Source: [Mycobacterium] fortunisiensis
GTDB lineage: Bacteria; Actinomycetota; Actinomycetes; Mycobacteriales; Mycobacteriaceae
Assembly: GCF_019050325.1 (NCBI RefSeq)
Contig: NZ_VOMB01000004.1
Location: forward strand, 107,936-171,935
DNA: 64,000 nucleotides
Direction of reading: 5' to 3'
The notes beneath the pieces were generated by a model. The model was not told the DNA's origin and ran no database searches. It saw only the letters and a program-made list of their open reading frames with translations. Positions 19,039-27,580 of the stretch are shown piece after piece (position 1 is the first letter of the stretch; each line of letters opens with the position of its first letter). A program made the position numbers and the translations under genes.

Positions 19039-20568
19039 ATGACAGCGACGCCAGATGTTGATCTGACCGGAGGATTCACCGGTTCCGGCACTATCTACAA
19101 CCCCGCGACCGGCGCCGTCGCCGGCCAGGTGACCTGGACCGACGCCGCCGACGTGCCGCGCATCGCGGCCGGTCTGCGGGAAGCCCAGAAGGAGTGGGAA
19201 GCCCGCGGCGCCAAGGGCCGCGCCAAGGTGCTGGCCCGCTATGCCGTCTGGCTCGGGGACCACCGCGACGAGATCGAAAAGCTGCTGATCGCCGAAACTG
19301 GCAAATCAGCCATGGATGCGGCGCAAGAGGTGCCGCTGCTGATCATGATCCTGTCCTACTACATCAAGGTCGTGGAGAAGGCTATGGCGCCGGATTCCCG
19401 GCCGGCTCCGCTGCCGTTCCTGTCGATCAAGAAGATCGCCGTGCATTACCGGCCACGTCCGGTCGTCGGGATCATCGCGCCGTGGAACTACCCGGTGGCC
19501 AACGCCATGATGGACGCCATCGGGGCCCTGGCCGCCGGCTGTGCGGTGCTGCTCAAGCCGTCCGAGCGCACCCCGCTGACCGCCGAGGTGCTGCTGCGTG
19601 GCTGGCTGGATTCCGGTGCGCCCGAGGTGTTCGCGCTGGCGCAAGGTGCGCGGGCGGTGTCCGAGGCCGTCATCGACAACTCCGACTACATCCAGTTCAC
19701 CGGCTCCAGCGCGACGGGCGCCAAGGTGATGGAGCGCGCCGCGCGTCGTCTCACCCCGGTCAGCCTGGAACTCGGCGGCAAGGATCCGATGATCGTGCTC
19801 GAAGACGCCGACATCGAACTGGCTGCCAACGCCGCGGTGTGGGGCGCGATGTTCAACGCCGGGCAGACCTGTGTGTCCACCGAACGCGTCTACGTGCTTG
19901 AGCCGGTGTACGACCAGTTCGTCGCCGCCACCGTCAAAGCCGTCGAGAACCTCAAGATGGGCACCGGCGAGGGCTACCACTTCGGCGCCCAGATCGACGA
20001 CAGTCAGGTCGCGATCACCGAACGGCACGTCAACGAGGCCGTCGCGGCCGGCGCCAAGGCCCTCACCGGCGGCAAGCGCCCCGAAGGTGGCGGCAGCTTC
20101 TTCGAGCCCACCGTGCTCGTCGACGTCGACCACTCGATGTCCTGCATGACCGAGGAGACCTTCGGGCCGACCCTGCCGATCATGAAGGTGGCCTCGGTCG
20201 AGGAGGCGGTCCGGCTGGCCAACGACAGCCCCTACGGGCTGAGCGCCGCGGTGTTCTCCAAAGACGTCGAGCGGGCCAAAGCGATTGCCCTGCAGCTCGA
20301 TTGCGGTGCCGTCAACGTCAACGACGTCATCTCCAACCTGATGTGCACCACCGCCCCGATGGGCGGCTGGAAGACCTCTGGGATCGGCGCGCGTTTCGGC
20401 GGCATCGACGGGGTGCGCAAGTTCTGCAAGCAGGAGACCGTGGTGGTGCCCCGCACCAACGTCGGCGCCGGCGGCAGCTACTACAACAACTCCGAGAAGG
20501 CGCTGGCCCGGATGAACAAGATGATGACCAAGCTGTCGTTGGCGCGTCCGCGGCGCAGGGCCAAGTAG
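19039..20568 (+). CDS. aldehyde dehydrogenase family protein
   Basis: The 509-residue enzyme has NAD-binding and catalytic features of the ALDH superfamily: IIAPWNYPVANAM, FTGSSATG, the general base Glu244 in LELGGKD and the nucleophile Cys278 in FNAGQTCVSTER, with MTEETFGP later. It oxidises an aldehyde to an acid with NAD(P). The sequence resembles the succinate-semialdehyde or alkanal type (GabD2-like), but the substrate is not defined. Start ATG 19039 is chosen; an upstream in-frame GTG would overlap the region just after the terminator. It is followed 60 bases later by ppk2. Confidence 0.93.
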   Translation: MTATPDVDLTGGFTGSGTIYNPATGAVAGQVTWTDAADVPRIAAGLREAQKEWEARGAKGRAKVLARYAVWLGDHRDEIEKLLIAETGKSAMDAAQEVPLLIMILSYYIKVVEKAMAPDSRPAPLPFLSIKKIAVHYRPRPVVGIIAPWNYPVANAMMDAIGALAAGCAVLLKPSERTPLTAEVLLRGWLDSGAPEVFALAQGARAVSEAVIDNSDYIQFTGSSATGAKVMERAARRLTPVSLELGGKDPMIVLEDADIELAANAAVWGAMFNAGQTCVSTERVYVLEPVYDQFVAATVKAVENLKMGTGEGYHFGAQIDDSQVAITERHVNEAVAAGAKALTGGKRPEGGGSFFEPTVLVDVDHSMSCMTEETFGPTLPIMKVASVEEAVRLANDSPYGLSAAVFSKDVERAKAIALQLDCGAVNVNDVISNLMCTTAPMGGWKTSGIGARFGGIDGVRKFCKQETVVVPRTNVGAGGSYYNNSEKALARMNKMMTKLSLARPRRRAK

Positions 20569-20628
20569 GGCACCGGGCGTTCACCCCGGCGACACGTCGG
20601 TGTTCGCCGGGGTGGATACCTTCGGCTG

Positions 20629-21486
20629 GTGACTCTCGACATCACCGGGTATGCGGTCCGTGACGACGACGATGACGACCCGGAACTGCTGCGGCTGCCC
20701 GACGGCGAAGTCGTCGACACGTGGCGCGAGGGCTACCCGTACGACGAGCGGATGGCCCGCATCGACTACGAGGAACAGAAGCGGCTGCTGCAGATCGAAC
20801 TGCTCAAGCTGCAGAAGTGGAGCCAGGCCCACGGGCTGAGGCACGTCATCGTGTTCGAGGGCCGTGACGCCGCCGGCAAGGGCGGCACCATCAAACGGTT
20901 CATGGAGCACCTCAACCCGCGCGGGGCGCGAATTGTCGCGCTGGAGAAACCGACCGAAAAAGAACGCACCCAGTGGTATTTCCAGCGCTATGTGGAGCAC
21001 CTGCCCGCCGGCGGTGAGATCGTGCTGTTCGACCGGTCCTGGTACAACCGCGCCGGGGTGGAGCGGGTGATGGGCTACTGCACGCCCAAGCAACACGCCG
21101 AATTCATCCGCCAGGCCCCGCTGTTCGAGCAGATGCTGGTCAACGATGGCATCAGCCTGACCAAGCTGTGGTTCTCCGTCACCCAATCCGAGCAGCGCAC
21201 CCGGTTCACCATCCGTCAGGTGGACCCGGTGCGGCAGTGGAAACTATCCCCCACCGACCTGGCCTCGCTGGACAAATGGGACGAGTACACCGCCGCCAAA
21301 GAGGACATGTTCGCCTGGACCGACACCGAAATCGCGCCGTGGACCGTCGTCAAGAGCAACGACAAGAAACGCGCCCGCATCAACGCGATGCGTCACGTGC
21401 TCGGTAAGTTCGACTACGACAACAAGGATTTTGACGTGGTCGGCCACGCCGATCCGCTGATCGTGGGGCGCGCCTTGTCGGACTGA
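20629..21486 (+). CDS. ppk2: polyphosphate kinase 2 (PPK2)
   Basis: The 285-residue protein has the PPK2 Walker A FEGRDAAGKGG (Lys84), Walker B VLFDRSWYNRAGVERVMG and the lid region around PTEKERTQWYFQRY, matching the single-domain PPK2 of M. tuberculosis (Rv3232c) and Pseudomonas. It transfers phosphate between polyphosphate and nucleoside diphosphates, often to make GTP. GTG 20629 is the start that gives normal length; an acidic run DDDDDD follows it. A second, different PPK2-type kinase lies at 52.6 kb. Confidence 0.93.
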   Translation: MTLDITGYAVRDDDDDDPELLRLPDGEVVDTWREGYPYDERMARIDYEEQKRLLQIELLKLQKWSQAHGLRHVIVFEGRDAAGKGGTIKRFMEHLNPRGARIVALEKPTEKERTQWYFQRYVEHLPAGGEIVLFDRSWYNRAGVERVMGYCTPKQHAEFIRQAPLFEQMLVNDGISLTKLWFSVTQSEQRTRFTIRQVDPVRQWKLSPTDLASLDKWDEYTAAKEDMFAWTDTEIAPWTVVKSNDKKRARINAMRHVLGKFDYDNKDFDVVGHADPLIVGRALSD

Positions 21487-21518
21487 GTCCGACCGCCGCC
21501 CCGGAGTAGGAGGACGGC

Positions 21519-22367
21519 GTGCGCTTCGTCATGACGTTGTTCCTGTGGGTCCTCACGACGATCCTGGTGGCTGTCGCGGTGCCGTCGGCGTGGGTGCAGA
21601 AGAACATCATCGACCCGCAGGGCTATTCGTCCTTCGCCGAGTCCGCGGCCACCGATCCGCAGCTGCAGCAGGCGGTGGCCGGTGAATTGACCACGCAGGT
21701 GCAATCGCTGGCCGCGCAGAACGGGTCGCAGGTGGAACCCCGCCGAATTCGCGCCGTGGCGAATGCCTACACCGCAGGTTCGGCATTCCCCCGGCAGTTC
21801 GCCCTGGCCAATCAGGTCGCCCATACCTGGATGTTCACCAACCGGTTGTCGCGCAGTGAGGACGGCAGCTGGGTGATCGACCTGGCCCCGATGCTGTCGG
21901 ACCCGTCGTTCGCCGAAACCCTGTCCGGCTTCGGAGTCGAAGTACCACAAACACTTACGGTTCCGATCGCATCGTCGGCACCGGACAGCCTGCGGCCCGG
22001 AATCTTACGGCCACTGGCGGTGTGGGGTCCGTGGGTCAGTGTCGCCGTGGCGGTGCTGGCCGGTGTGTTCGCGCTGCTGACCCTGGCCGTCGCCCGTGCC
22101 CGCGGTAAAGCCCTTGCCGCCCTGGGTATTTCAGGGTTGCTGGTGGGCGCAGCCGGCTGGGCCGGGTTGGAGGCCGGCCGACGCTACCTCAACGAGGCAC
22201 TCAACCACACCAGCGGAGACATCCGCCAGATGGCCGACGCCATGGTGGGCCACGCCATCGACAGCCTGCACCAATGGCTCAACCTCACCCTGGCCGCCGG
22301 CGGCGGACTGGTGCTGTTCGGGATCGTCGTCGCGGTGCTGGGTGGGTTGCGCCGCCGTTCGGACTGA
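21519..22367 (+). CDS. membrane protein with three hydrophobic segments, function unknown
   Basis: The 282-residue protein starts at GTG 21519 behind a strong AGGAGG. A first membrane segment (FLWVLTTILVAVAVPSAWV) is followed by an external domain of about 150 residues, then two or three C-terminal segments (WVSVAVAVLAGVFALLTLAV, LAALGISGLLVGAAGWAG, LAAGGGLVLFGIVVAVLGG). Related actinobacterial membrane proteins of this layout are annotated as hypothetical. It converges on the espK-like gene with 12 bases between the stops. Confidence 0.7.
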   Translation: MRFVMTLFLWVLTTILVAVAVPSAWVQKNIIDPQGYSSFAESAATDPQLQQAVAGELTTQVQSLAAQNGSQVEPRRIRAVANAYTAGSAFPRQFALANQVAHTWMFTNRLSRSEDGSWVIDLAPMLSDPSFAETLSGFGVEVPQTLTVPIASSAPDSLRPGILRPLAVWGPWVSVAVAVLAGVFALLTLAVARARGKALAALGISGLLVGAAGWAGLEAGRRYLNEALNHTSGDIRQMADAMVGHAIDSLHQWLNLTLAAGGGLVLFGIVVAVLGGLRRRSD

Positions 22368-22379
22368 TCGGCTTTTGCG

Positions 22380-24671
22380 CTAAACCGCCACCGCAAGGGT
22401 GCTCAGCGCATCGTTTGCCATCACACTGATGTGTTGCCAGTAGATCGCATCGGCCGTCGCCGCACGCAGCGCCTCGCCGTCAGCCGCGGTGTAGGCATCG
22501 TGTAATGCCAACTCCTGCAGATGATTTGCGTAGGCAATCAAAGCCGTCAAGTGCTGTGCGGCGCGGCCGGTATCCGAACTGAGCAGCGGCCGGAACACTT
22601 CCATCATGAGATCGAACCGGCGATCCTCGGGTGGCTGCGGATCCGCCGGTGCCGGCGGCAGCATGTCGACCAGCATCGCGTCGGTGACCGCTGACAGGCG
22701 GGCAGCCACCTGCGGCGCGAGCACCTCCAGCCGAGACCGACCCTCCATCCGGCCGTTCGTCGGCAGATCCTCGGGCTGCAGCAGCACTGTGGCCACGCCG
22801 GGATCGGAATCCCGGAACTGCTCCTCGAAGCCGATCACCGCACGCAACGTCGTATCGTGCGCCTGCGCCCAACCCTGCAGCGCCAGAACGGGATACGTGG
22901 TCCAGGAGGCGCGCTCCTTGATCGGAATGGACTCGTCCACACTGGCGAACTTGACCCGGTCCGGAAGCTGAACTCCCTGCGGGATATAGCCCAGGCCGTA
23001 GTTGTTCGCCACGACGATCGTTCCGTCGACGGTCAACCCGGTCAGCCAGGTGAAGTTCAGCTCGGCGACACCGACATTGAGCGCCGCGCCGATCCTGCGG
23101 GCCAACTCCAGCGGATCCGACCCCGAACGCCGCGACGCGCTCTGGGCAGCATCGCGTTCGGCGCGTGCCGCCGAGACCGGAACGGGCGCGACCTGCGCGC
23201 CACCGGGTGGCGGTGGCGCCGCAGCCGGCGGCGGCGCGGCCGGGGGAGCAGCCGGCGGCGGGGCGCCGGCTGGAGGAGGTGTCGGGGGTGCACCCAGCGG
23301 CATACCGCCGCCGCCCATGCCGCCACCCATACCGCCGCCTGGCGTCGCGCCCGCTCCTGGGGAGCTGACCGGCGGAGCCGAAGCCGTGGCGCCGGCGGTC
23401 GAGGCGGGTGTGGCGTGCGTGGAGGCCGGAGCCGGTGACGCCGGGTGCGGGTCCGCGACATGCGGCGAGCTCATCGACGGCGACGACGATGTATTGAACG
23501 CGTTTTGCAGCGGGGACACCGGTGCCTTGGCGGCCGCGTCGGTAGCCGGGCCGGCGGCTGCCGGTGACGTTGACGGCTGGGGTGTGGCCGGGCCGGTCGG
23601 ACCGGCGCCACCGGGTGCTCCTGCGGGCGAGGCGGGGCTGGCCGGCGGACTGCCAGACGTGCCCGGCATGGCAGGTCCGGGTGTCGTGCTGCCGCTCGTT
23701 GAGGGGCGCGGAGCGGACGTCGGCGGCGGGGCGGCGCCGGGGACGCCGCCGCCCATGCCTGGTGGGGGGGCTTGGGCGAGCTCTGGGGCAGTCGGCACGC
23801 CGGATCCGCCTGCGTCGTCACCTCCTGGTGTCCAGGATTCACCCGAGGCAGGTGGTTCTCCGGGTGTCGGCGTCGGGGCAGTTGGTGCGACGGATCCGCC
23901 TGCGTCGTCGCCTTCTGGTGTCCAGGATTCACCCGAGGCAGGTGGTTCTTCGGGTGTCGGCGTCGGGGCAGTTGGTGCGGCGGATCCGCCTGCGTCGTCA
24001 TCGTCAGTGAATCCGGAATGAGATGCGGTGACGAACGCAGGCCCTTGCGGAGGTCCAGGTGGCCCTCCTTGCGGTGCTGTCGGCGGACCCGCTGAAGGTA
24101 TGGGCGCAGCCGGCATTTGTTGCTGGTTGAGTAACTGCTCAAGCGCCTTGGGCGGCGACTTCCACGTTTCAGCAGCCGGGATCTCTCCGCTCGTGGCGGT
24201 GACCTCGCCGACATTTCGTGCGAGATAGGTGGCCAGAATCTGGTTGATGGCCAGCAATTTGAAGAGGGCGCCACCGAACCCTAAGAACTGAAGGGATTCG
24301 ACGATTCCGATGAGCTTTTGCGCTTCAGCGACGTTGTCGGAGATCGTCGACTTGGCTTGCACCACGAGGCCCGCCACGTGGTTGTTCCACGTCACGACGC
24401 TGACGAGGTTGTTCTGCTGTACGGCGAACTCATCCGAGTGTGTACTGCACTTACCGTCGGCGGTATCGGATGCTGTACCGCACCAGTTATGACCGTTAAA
24501 AGTCTCGGATCGCTCGCGCTGCCACGGACCGGCCGCGCCATATGTCAACTGGCGAAGTGCCTGCGTGGCGTCATCGGCAACTTTATAGAGCATGTCCTCA
24601 TCGACATCAGGCCATCCGCCTGGCTCGGTCAGCTGCTCGACGTAGTCACCGCCGGGCTTGCCCATTCCCAT
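22380..24671 (-). CDS. espK: ESX-1 secretion-associated protein EspK homologue
   Basis: The 763-residue protein matches EspK (Rv3879c) as I remember it, in both domains. The N-terminal helical domain (1-165) begins PGGDYVEQLTEPGGWPDVDE, with a WxG at W63. The C-terminal domain (500-763) opens VSAARAERDAA and contains ALQGWAQAHDTTLRAVIG and MLPPAP. Between them lies a Pro/Ala/Gly-rich tract, including a 30-residue repeat. EspK binds ESX-1 substrates and links them to the secretion machine. Here its ATG overlaps the stop of the anchored four-cysteine gene upstream, and no ESX core gene is near. It is the intact source of the 5-prime relics found in the array at 35-38 kb. Confidence 0.88.
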   Translation of the reverse strand: MGMGKPGGDYVEQLTEPGGWPDVDEDMLYKVADDATQALRQLTYGAAGPWQRERSETFNGHNWCGTASDTADGKCSTHSDEFAVQQNNLVSVVTWNNHVAGLVVQAKSTISDNVAEAQKLIGIVESLQFLGFGGALFKLLAINQILATYLARNVGEVTATSGEIPAAETWKSPPKALEQLLNQQQMPAAPIPSAGPPTAPQGGPPGPPQGPAFVTASHSGFTDDDDAGGSAAPTAPTPTPEEPPASGESWTPEGDDAGGSVAPTAPTPTPGEPPASGESWTPGGDDAGGSGVPTAPELAQAPPPGMGGGVPGAAPPPTSAPRPSTSGSTTPGPAMPGTSGSPPASPASPAGAPGGAGPTGPATPQPSTSPAAAGPATDAAAKAPVSPLQNAFNTSSSPSMSSPHVADPHPASPAPASTHATPASTAGATASAPPVSSPGAGATPGGGMGGGMGGGGMPLGAPPTPPPAGAPPPAAPPAAPPPAAAPPPPGGAQVAPVPVSAARAERDAAQSASRRSGSDPLELARRIGAALNVGVAELNFTWLTGLTVDGTIVVANNYGLGYIPQGVQLPDRVKFASVDESIPIKERASWTTYPVLALQGWAQAHDTTLRAVIGFEEQFRDSDPGVATVLLQPEDLPTNGRMEGRSRLEVLAPQVAARLSAVTDAMLVDMLPPAPADPQPPEDRRFDLMMEVFRPLLSSDTGRAAQHLTALIAYANHLQELALHDAYTAADGEALRAATADAIYWQHISVMANDALSTLAVAV
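23780..24005 (-). repeat. 90-bp in-frame tandem repeat in the espK proline-rich region
   Basis: The word CGGATCCGCCTGCGTCGTC recurs at 23801, 23891 and 23981, an exact 90-base period. It encodes about two and a half copies of a 30-residue unit that starts DDAGGS, continues PTAPTPTP and ends GESWTP. Such in-frame units change number by slippage or recombination, so the linker length may vary between strains. Confidence 0.85.
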
Positions 24672-25804
24672 CAGCTAATCTCCGCCGCCTTGCAGGCAGA
24701 GGCGACCATGCCCATGCCCCGCCAGGTCGTGTCGAAAAGATACTTGTCGGCAGGACGGTAGGTTGGTAATGCTTGAACAAATGCGCGGCGATATTGGGCT
24801 ACCAATAGAGCAAAGTCTTGCAGAATAGGATTACCGCTGCGCTGGCCTAGGCTGGCGAATGTGTCGGCCGATTCGCGCATCACAGGCACCACTTCGTCAG
24901 TGAGTTTTTTCTGTTCGTCAGACCATTGTCCCGCCGGGACATCCGATGGGGTCCGACGCCAAGCGGCGGAGTGGGCGATGAACTCGTTCGCTGCTGATTC
25001 CCAGTCCGGGCATACCGAGTCTGGTTCGGTAAGGAAGCGTGTCGGCTGAGCTGGGTCGCCGGCCGGTGCAATATTCGATGGTGCGGGAGCCTCCGGTACG
25101 AGCGGTGCGCGAGCAGCGCCTGAACCATACTCCGCAGCCGTACACAGCCCGCTGAGTACCGCCGCTGTACTGCCAGCGGTTCTTGCGAATTGGTCGTGCG
25201 GAGAATTGTAGTTCGGAATCGCGTCGGCGTAGGCGCGGGCGTACGCGTTGAACTGTGTGTAAAGCTCTCGCACTACCCGATGCGGCGTCAGCTTCACCAG
25301 TGGTTCGGTTTGGTCGGCAGCCGCGGTCAGAGCCTGGCCTACCTCCTGATATTGCCTACGCAGCTCGGGACTCCAGGAAGTGGCGGGAATCGATGGGTCC
25401 CGATCAAGCCACCCGTTCTTCTGGGCGTCGGCCAACGTGTTGTTGATCGGTATCCATGCCGCACACGTCGGGTCTTCGGTGATGATCGTGACTGGCCCAG
25501 TGTCGTTGGCGCTGGCGAACTCTGAGTCCGAGCCAGATGCCGTGTTGCCCCCAGCGCCGCCGTTGCCGTTGTTGTCGCGGCCGCCGAGGGTGATGGTCAG
25601 CACGACGGTGACAGCGATGACCGCCAGCAGAGCAACTCCGCCGAGTATCCACTTCAGTGCCCCGCCCTTTTTCGGGGGTGGACCGGGGTAGGGCTGATGC
25701 ATAGGGCCCCATCCCGGCGGTGGTTGCTGACCAGGGGGCGGCTGCCATCCGCCCTGGGGCGGGGGCGGCGGTTGGTTGCCCCATCCGTTGGGTGGCTGGG
25801 TCAT
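24671..25804 (-). CDS. anchored four-cysteine protein, paralogue 1 (in the intact esp operon)
   Basis: The 377-residue protein starts MTQPPNGWGNQPPPP. It has a Pro/Gly/Gln-rich cytoplasmic head (1-45), one membrane segment (51-73), a Gly/Asn/Ser linker and an external part with four cysteines at 114, 221, 265 and 371. The external part is a duplicated helical module: each copy opens C-x2-W, has a second W 29-30 residues later, an A-x-P-x-Y about 82 residues on and a closing Cys at 106-107. It sits between the espJ-like and espK-like genes, 28 bases after the former and overlapping the latter. Five paralogues lie at 33-39 kb. I do not recognise a named family; a role at the ESX-1 export site is inferred from context. 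Confidence 0.85.
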   Translation of the reverse strand: MTQPPNGWGNQPPPPPQGGWQPPPGQQPPPGWGPMHQPYPGPPPKKGGALKWILGGVALLAVIAVTVVLTITLGGRDNNGNGGAGGNTASGSDSEFASANDTGPVTIITEDPTCAAWIPINNTLADAQKNGWLDRDPSIPATSWSPELRRQYQEVGQALTAAADQTEPLVKLTPHRVVRELYTQFNAYARAYADAIPNYNSPHDQFARTAGSTAAVLSGLCTAAEYGSGAARAPLVPEAPAPSNIAPAGDPAQPTRFLTEPDSVCPDWESAANEFIAHSAAWRRTPSDVPAGQWSDEQKKLTDEVVPVMRESADTFASLGQRSGNPILQDFALLVAQYRRAFVQALPTYRPADKYLFDTTWRGMGMVASACKAAEIS

Positions 25805-25832
25805 ATCGTCACCTGCTCGGCGGCGCGGAAAA

Positions 25833-26636
25833 TCACAGCAATACCTCGGTGGGGGGCTTGGGGGTGGGCTCGGTGCGCGGGGGAGCCGGTGCCGGTTGCG
25901 GCGCGGCGTGAGATTCGGGGGCCCGCTCAGTGGCGGTGGAGCCCGCACCCGCATCGGTGCGGGGGCTTTCCGCTACCGGGGCGGCGGGTCGAGCCTGCGT
26001 CTCGTCGTGGCGTTCGTCGGAACGGTCTTTGCTCGCGTCAGCCGGCGCCGAGCCATCGGCATTCTCCGGGTCCTGGTCGTCCTTGTTGTCGTTGCCGGCC
26101 ATTTGGACGGCCTGCTCGACGATCTGCGTCACGGTCTCGGGGATCGATGACGCCATCCCTGCCATCTGCATGGGGATCTGCATGGCTTGGCCGGCCATCT
26201 GCATCGGCATGCTGATCAATTGGCCGAACTGGCTCATCGCATCGGCGCCGCCGCCGGCACCGGATGTTCCGACGCCGCCCGCGCCGGCGCCTGACGATGT
26301 GCCGGTCTGGCTGGCACGGGAGGCCTGCCGATCGAGGTCCTCGCTCTTACGAGTGATGTCTTGGGCAGCCTGACCGCCGGTGCCGGCGTAGGTGCTGGCG
26401 GCTTGGCTCACCGAGGCGGCGTATTGGGCGGTCTGCGCTTTGAGTGCGGGCAGGCCGGTCTCGGATGGGGCCGTCACCTTGGGGGCATACCCGGCGATCG
26501 TCGCCGCCACAGCGTCCGAACCTCCTGGGATGAACGGTTTCGGGGCCTCGGGAATCGCCTCGGACGCGGCCAAAAAGTTCTGGCCAGCTTTGGCCAAGTG
26601 CGCGGTATCGACCCGCAAGGGTTTGGGTGTCGTCAC
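25833..26636 (-). CDS. EspJ-like ESX-1 secretion-associated protein (EspC/DUF2580-type N-terminus)
   Basis: The 267-residue protein starts at GTG 26636 behind AGGAGA. The N-terminal 100 residues (LRVDTAHLAKAGQNFLAASE, then GGSDAVAATI and GLPALKAQTAQYAASVSQAA) follow the pattern of EspJ (Rv3878) and the EspC-type domain. A Met/Gln-rich stretch (SMPMQMAGQAMQIPMQMAG) and an acidic, Pro-rich tail ending PTEVLL follow. The usual YxxxD/E export signal is not seen; the matching place reads YAGTG. It heads an operon with the anchored protein and espK, mirroring the espJ/espK pair of M. tuberculosis. A decayed copy of its 3-prime end lies at 34.2 kb. Confidence 0.8.
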   Translation of the reverse strand: MTTPKPLRVDTAHLAKAGQNFLAASEAIPEAPKPFIPGGSDAVAATIAGYAPKVTAPSETGLPALKAQTAQYAASVSQAASTYAGTGGQAAQDITRKSEDLDRQASRASQTGTSSGAGAGGVGTSGAGGGADAMSQFGQLISMPMQMAGQAMQIPMQMAGMASSIPETVTQIVEQAVQMAGNDNKDDQDPENADGSAPADASKDRSDERHDETQARPAAPVAESPRTDAGAGSTATERAPESHAAPQPAPAPPRTEPTPKPPTEVLL

Positions 26637-27210
26637 AGGATCTCGTTTCTCCTACCGACCTCGACGGGTCGTGACACAGTCATCGGTACTCGGGCGCTTA
26701 CGTGGTGATCAACACCTCGAGACGAAGGATCGGGGAACTCACGATCCTGCCGCGACGTGCTTCGTCCGACCGCAAGGAGGCGCGCGGCGCCGGCAGCCGA
26801 CATCTCACCTGACGCCGAGCCCATCGCACACCCCTCCCCTTGCGAGAACACCGCAGCGTGCGTTGCACGGCGTCTCCGTCACGTCACTGTCGCGAAGTTT
26901 ACCGGACCCCTACGGACCCACCTGTCACAAAATTGGGCCGCGGATGGACGGTGAAAATCCAGTGGCCTCCGGTTGGCAGAGCGGCCCGACGGCTTCCTCC
27001 GTTTGTTCGACACCTCAACGTTGTCGGTGTTCGTTGTCTTTGCGCCTTACCGGCGGCGGCTCGGACGGTCAGCGGTAGACACAGCGCCCAATCTGCGCCC
27101 CGCCGCTTTTGATGTACTCCTCACGTTCTCGGATGCGGCCTCTTTCGCGGTGGAGGCACTCGTCCTAGCGCCTGCAACAGGATGAAGGACGGGAACGACG
27201 CGCGGATGTA
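26637..27210. other. gene-poor gap holding the esp operon promoter region
   Basis: This 574-base gap separates the minus-strand esp operon from plus-strand genes. I see the ribosome site of the espJ-like gene at its left and, at its right, the start of the espD relic. Short open frames (for example 26973-27185 plus) have no start signal or family pattern and I do not call them. No strong palindrome was seen. The promoter of the esp operon must lie here, but I could not point to a convincing -10/-35 pair. Confidence 0.5.
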
Positions 27211-27528
27211 ATACCAACCTTCCAGGTCGGGACTGTGGCGGTTACCGTGAATGTAGGTCGAAGAATTCATCACATTGAGCTTGCCACCGACACAGCGCGG
27301 ATGTCCGAGTCGCAGTTGGCTGAAGAGATCCGGATCATCGCAGACCTCGCTCGTCAGTAGGTGCGATCAGATGTGCGCGAGTTTGCGGTGGAGGCTGCAC
27401 GATTCACGGGCCTAGACCCGACGCCGATGGGGGAGAGTCTAGGCAGGATCGGCATGCCGACTCGGGCAGAATACGAAGCAGCGAGGTCACAGATATTTAC
27501 TACGCGGTATTACGGTTCTCCTGAGTGA
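27211..27528 (+). pseudogene. espD: relic of espD interrupted by an amber codon
   Basis: One frame runs IPTFQVGTVAVTVNVGRRI, then HHIELATDTARMSESQLA and EEIRIIADLARQ, a TAG at 27358-27360, and continues VRSDVREFAVEAARFTG to EAARSQIFTTRYYGSPE and a TGA at 27526. M. tuberculosis EspD, from memory, reads VSVSTLMDGRIDHVEL, ARVAWMSESQLASEI, LVIADLARQ and later EAEVFATRY in the same order and spacing. EspD stabilises and co-secretes EspA/EspC. The start region is lost (a TAG at 27166 precedes it without ATG) and the middle is interrupted, so this is most likely a decayed gene. A GTG directly after the TAG could in principle restart the second half. Confidence 0.75.
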
Positions 27529-27580
27529 TGGTCCGGTTTGGAAGTCCGCGCCCGGTCAGTTTTGCTGGAAGCGAGGGTCA

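Noticed and set aside
23002..24021. Gly/Ala/Pro-rich plus-strand frame resembling a PE_PGRS-like protein
   Set aside because: It is the complement of the espK proline-rich region; no PE domain or signal is present.
26973..27185. 70-codon frame in the gap before the espD relic
   Set aside because: It has no ribosome site, family pattern or neighbour logic; the overlapping frame further on carries the espD similarity instead.
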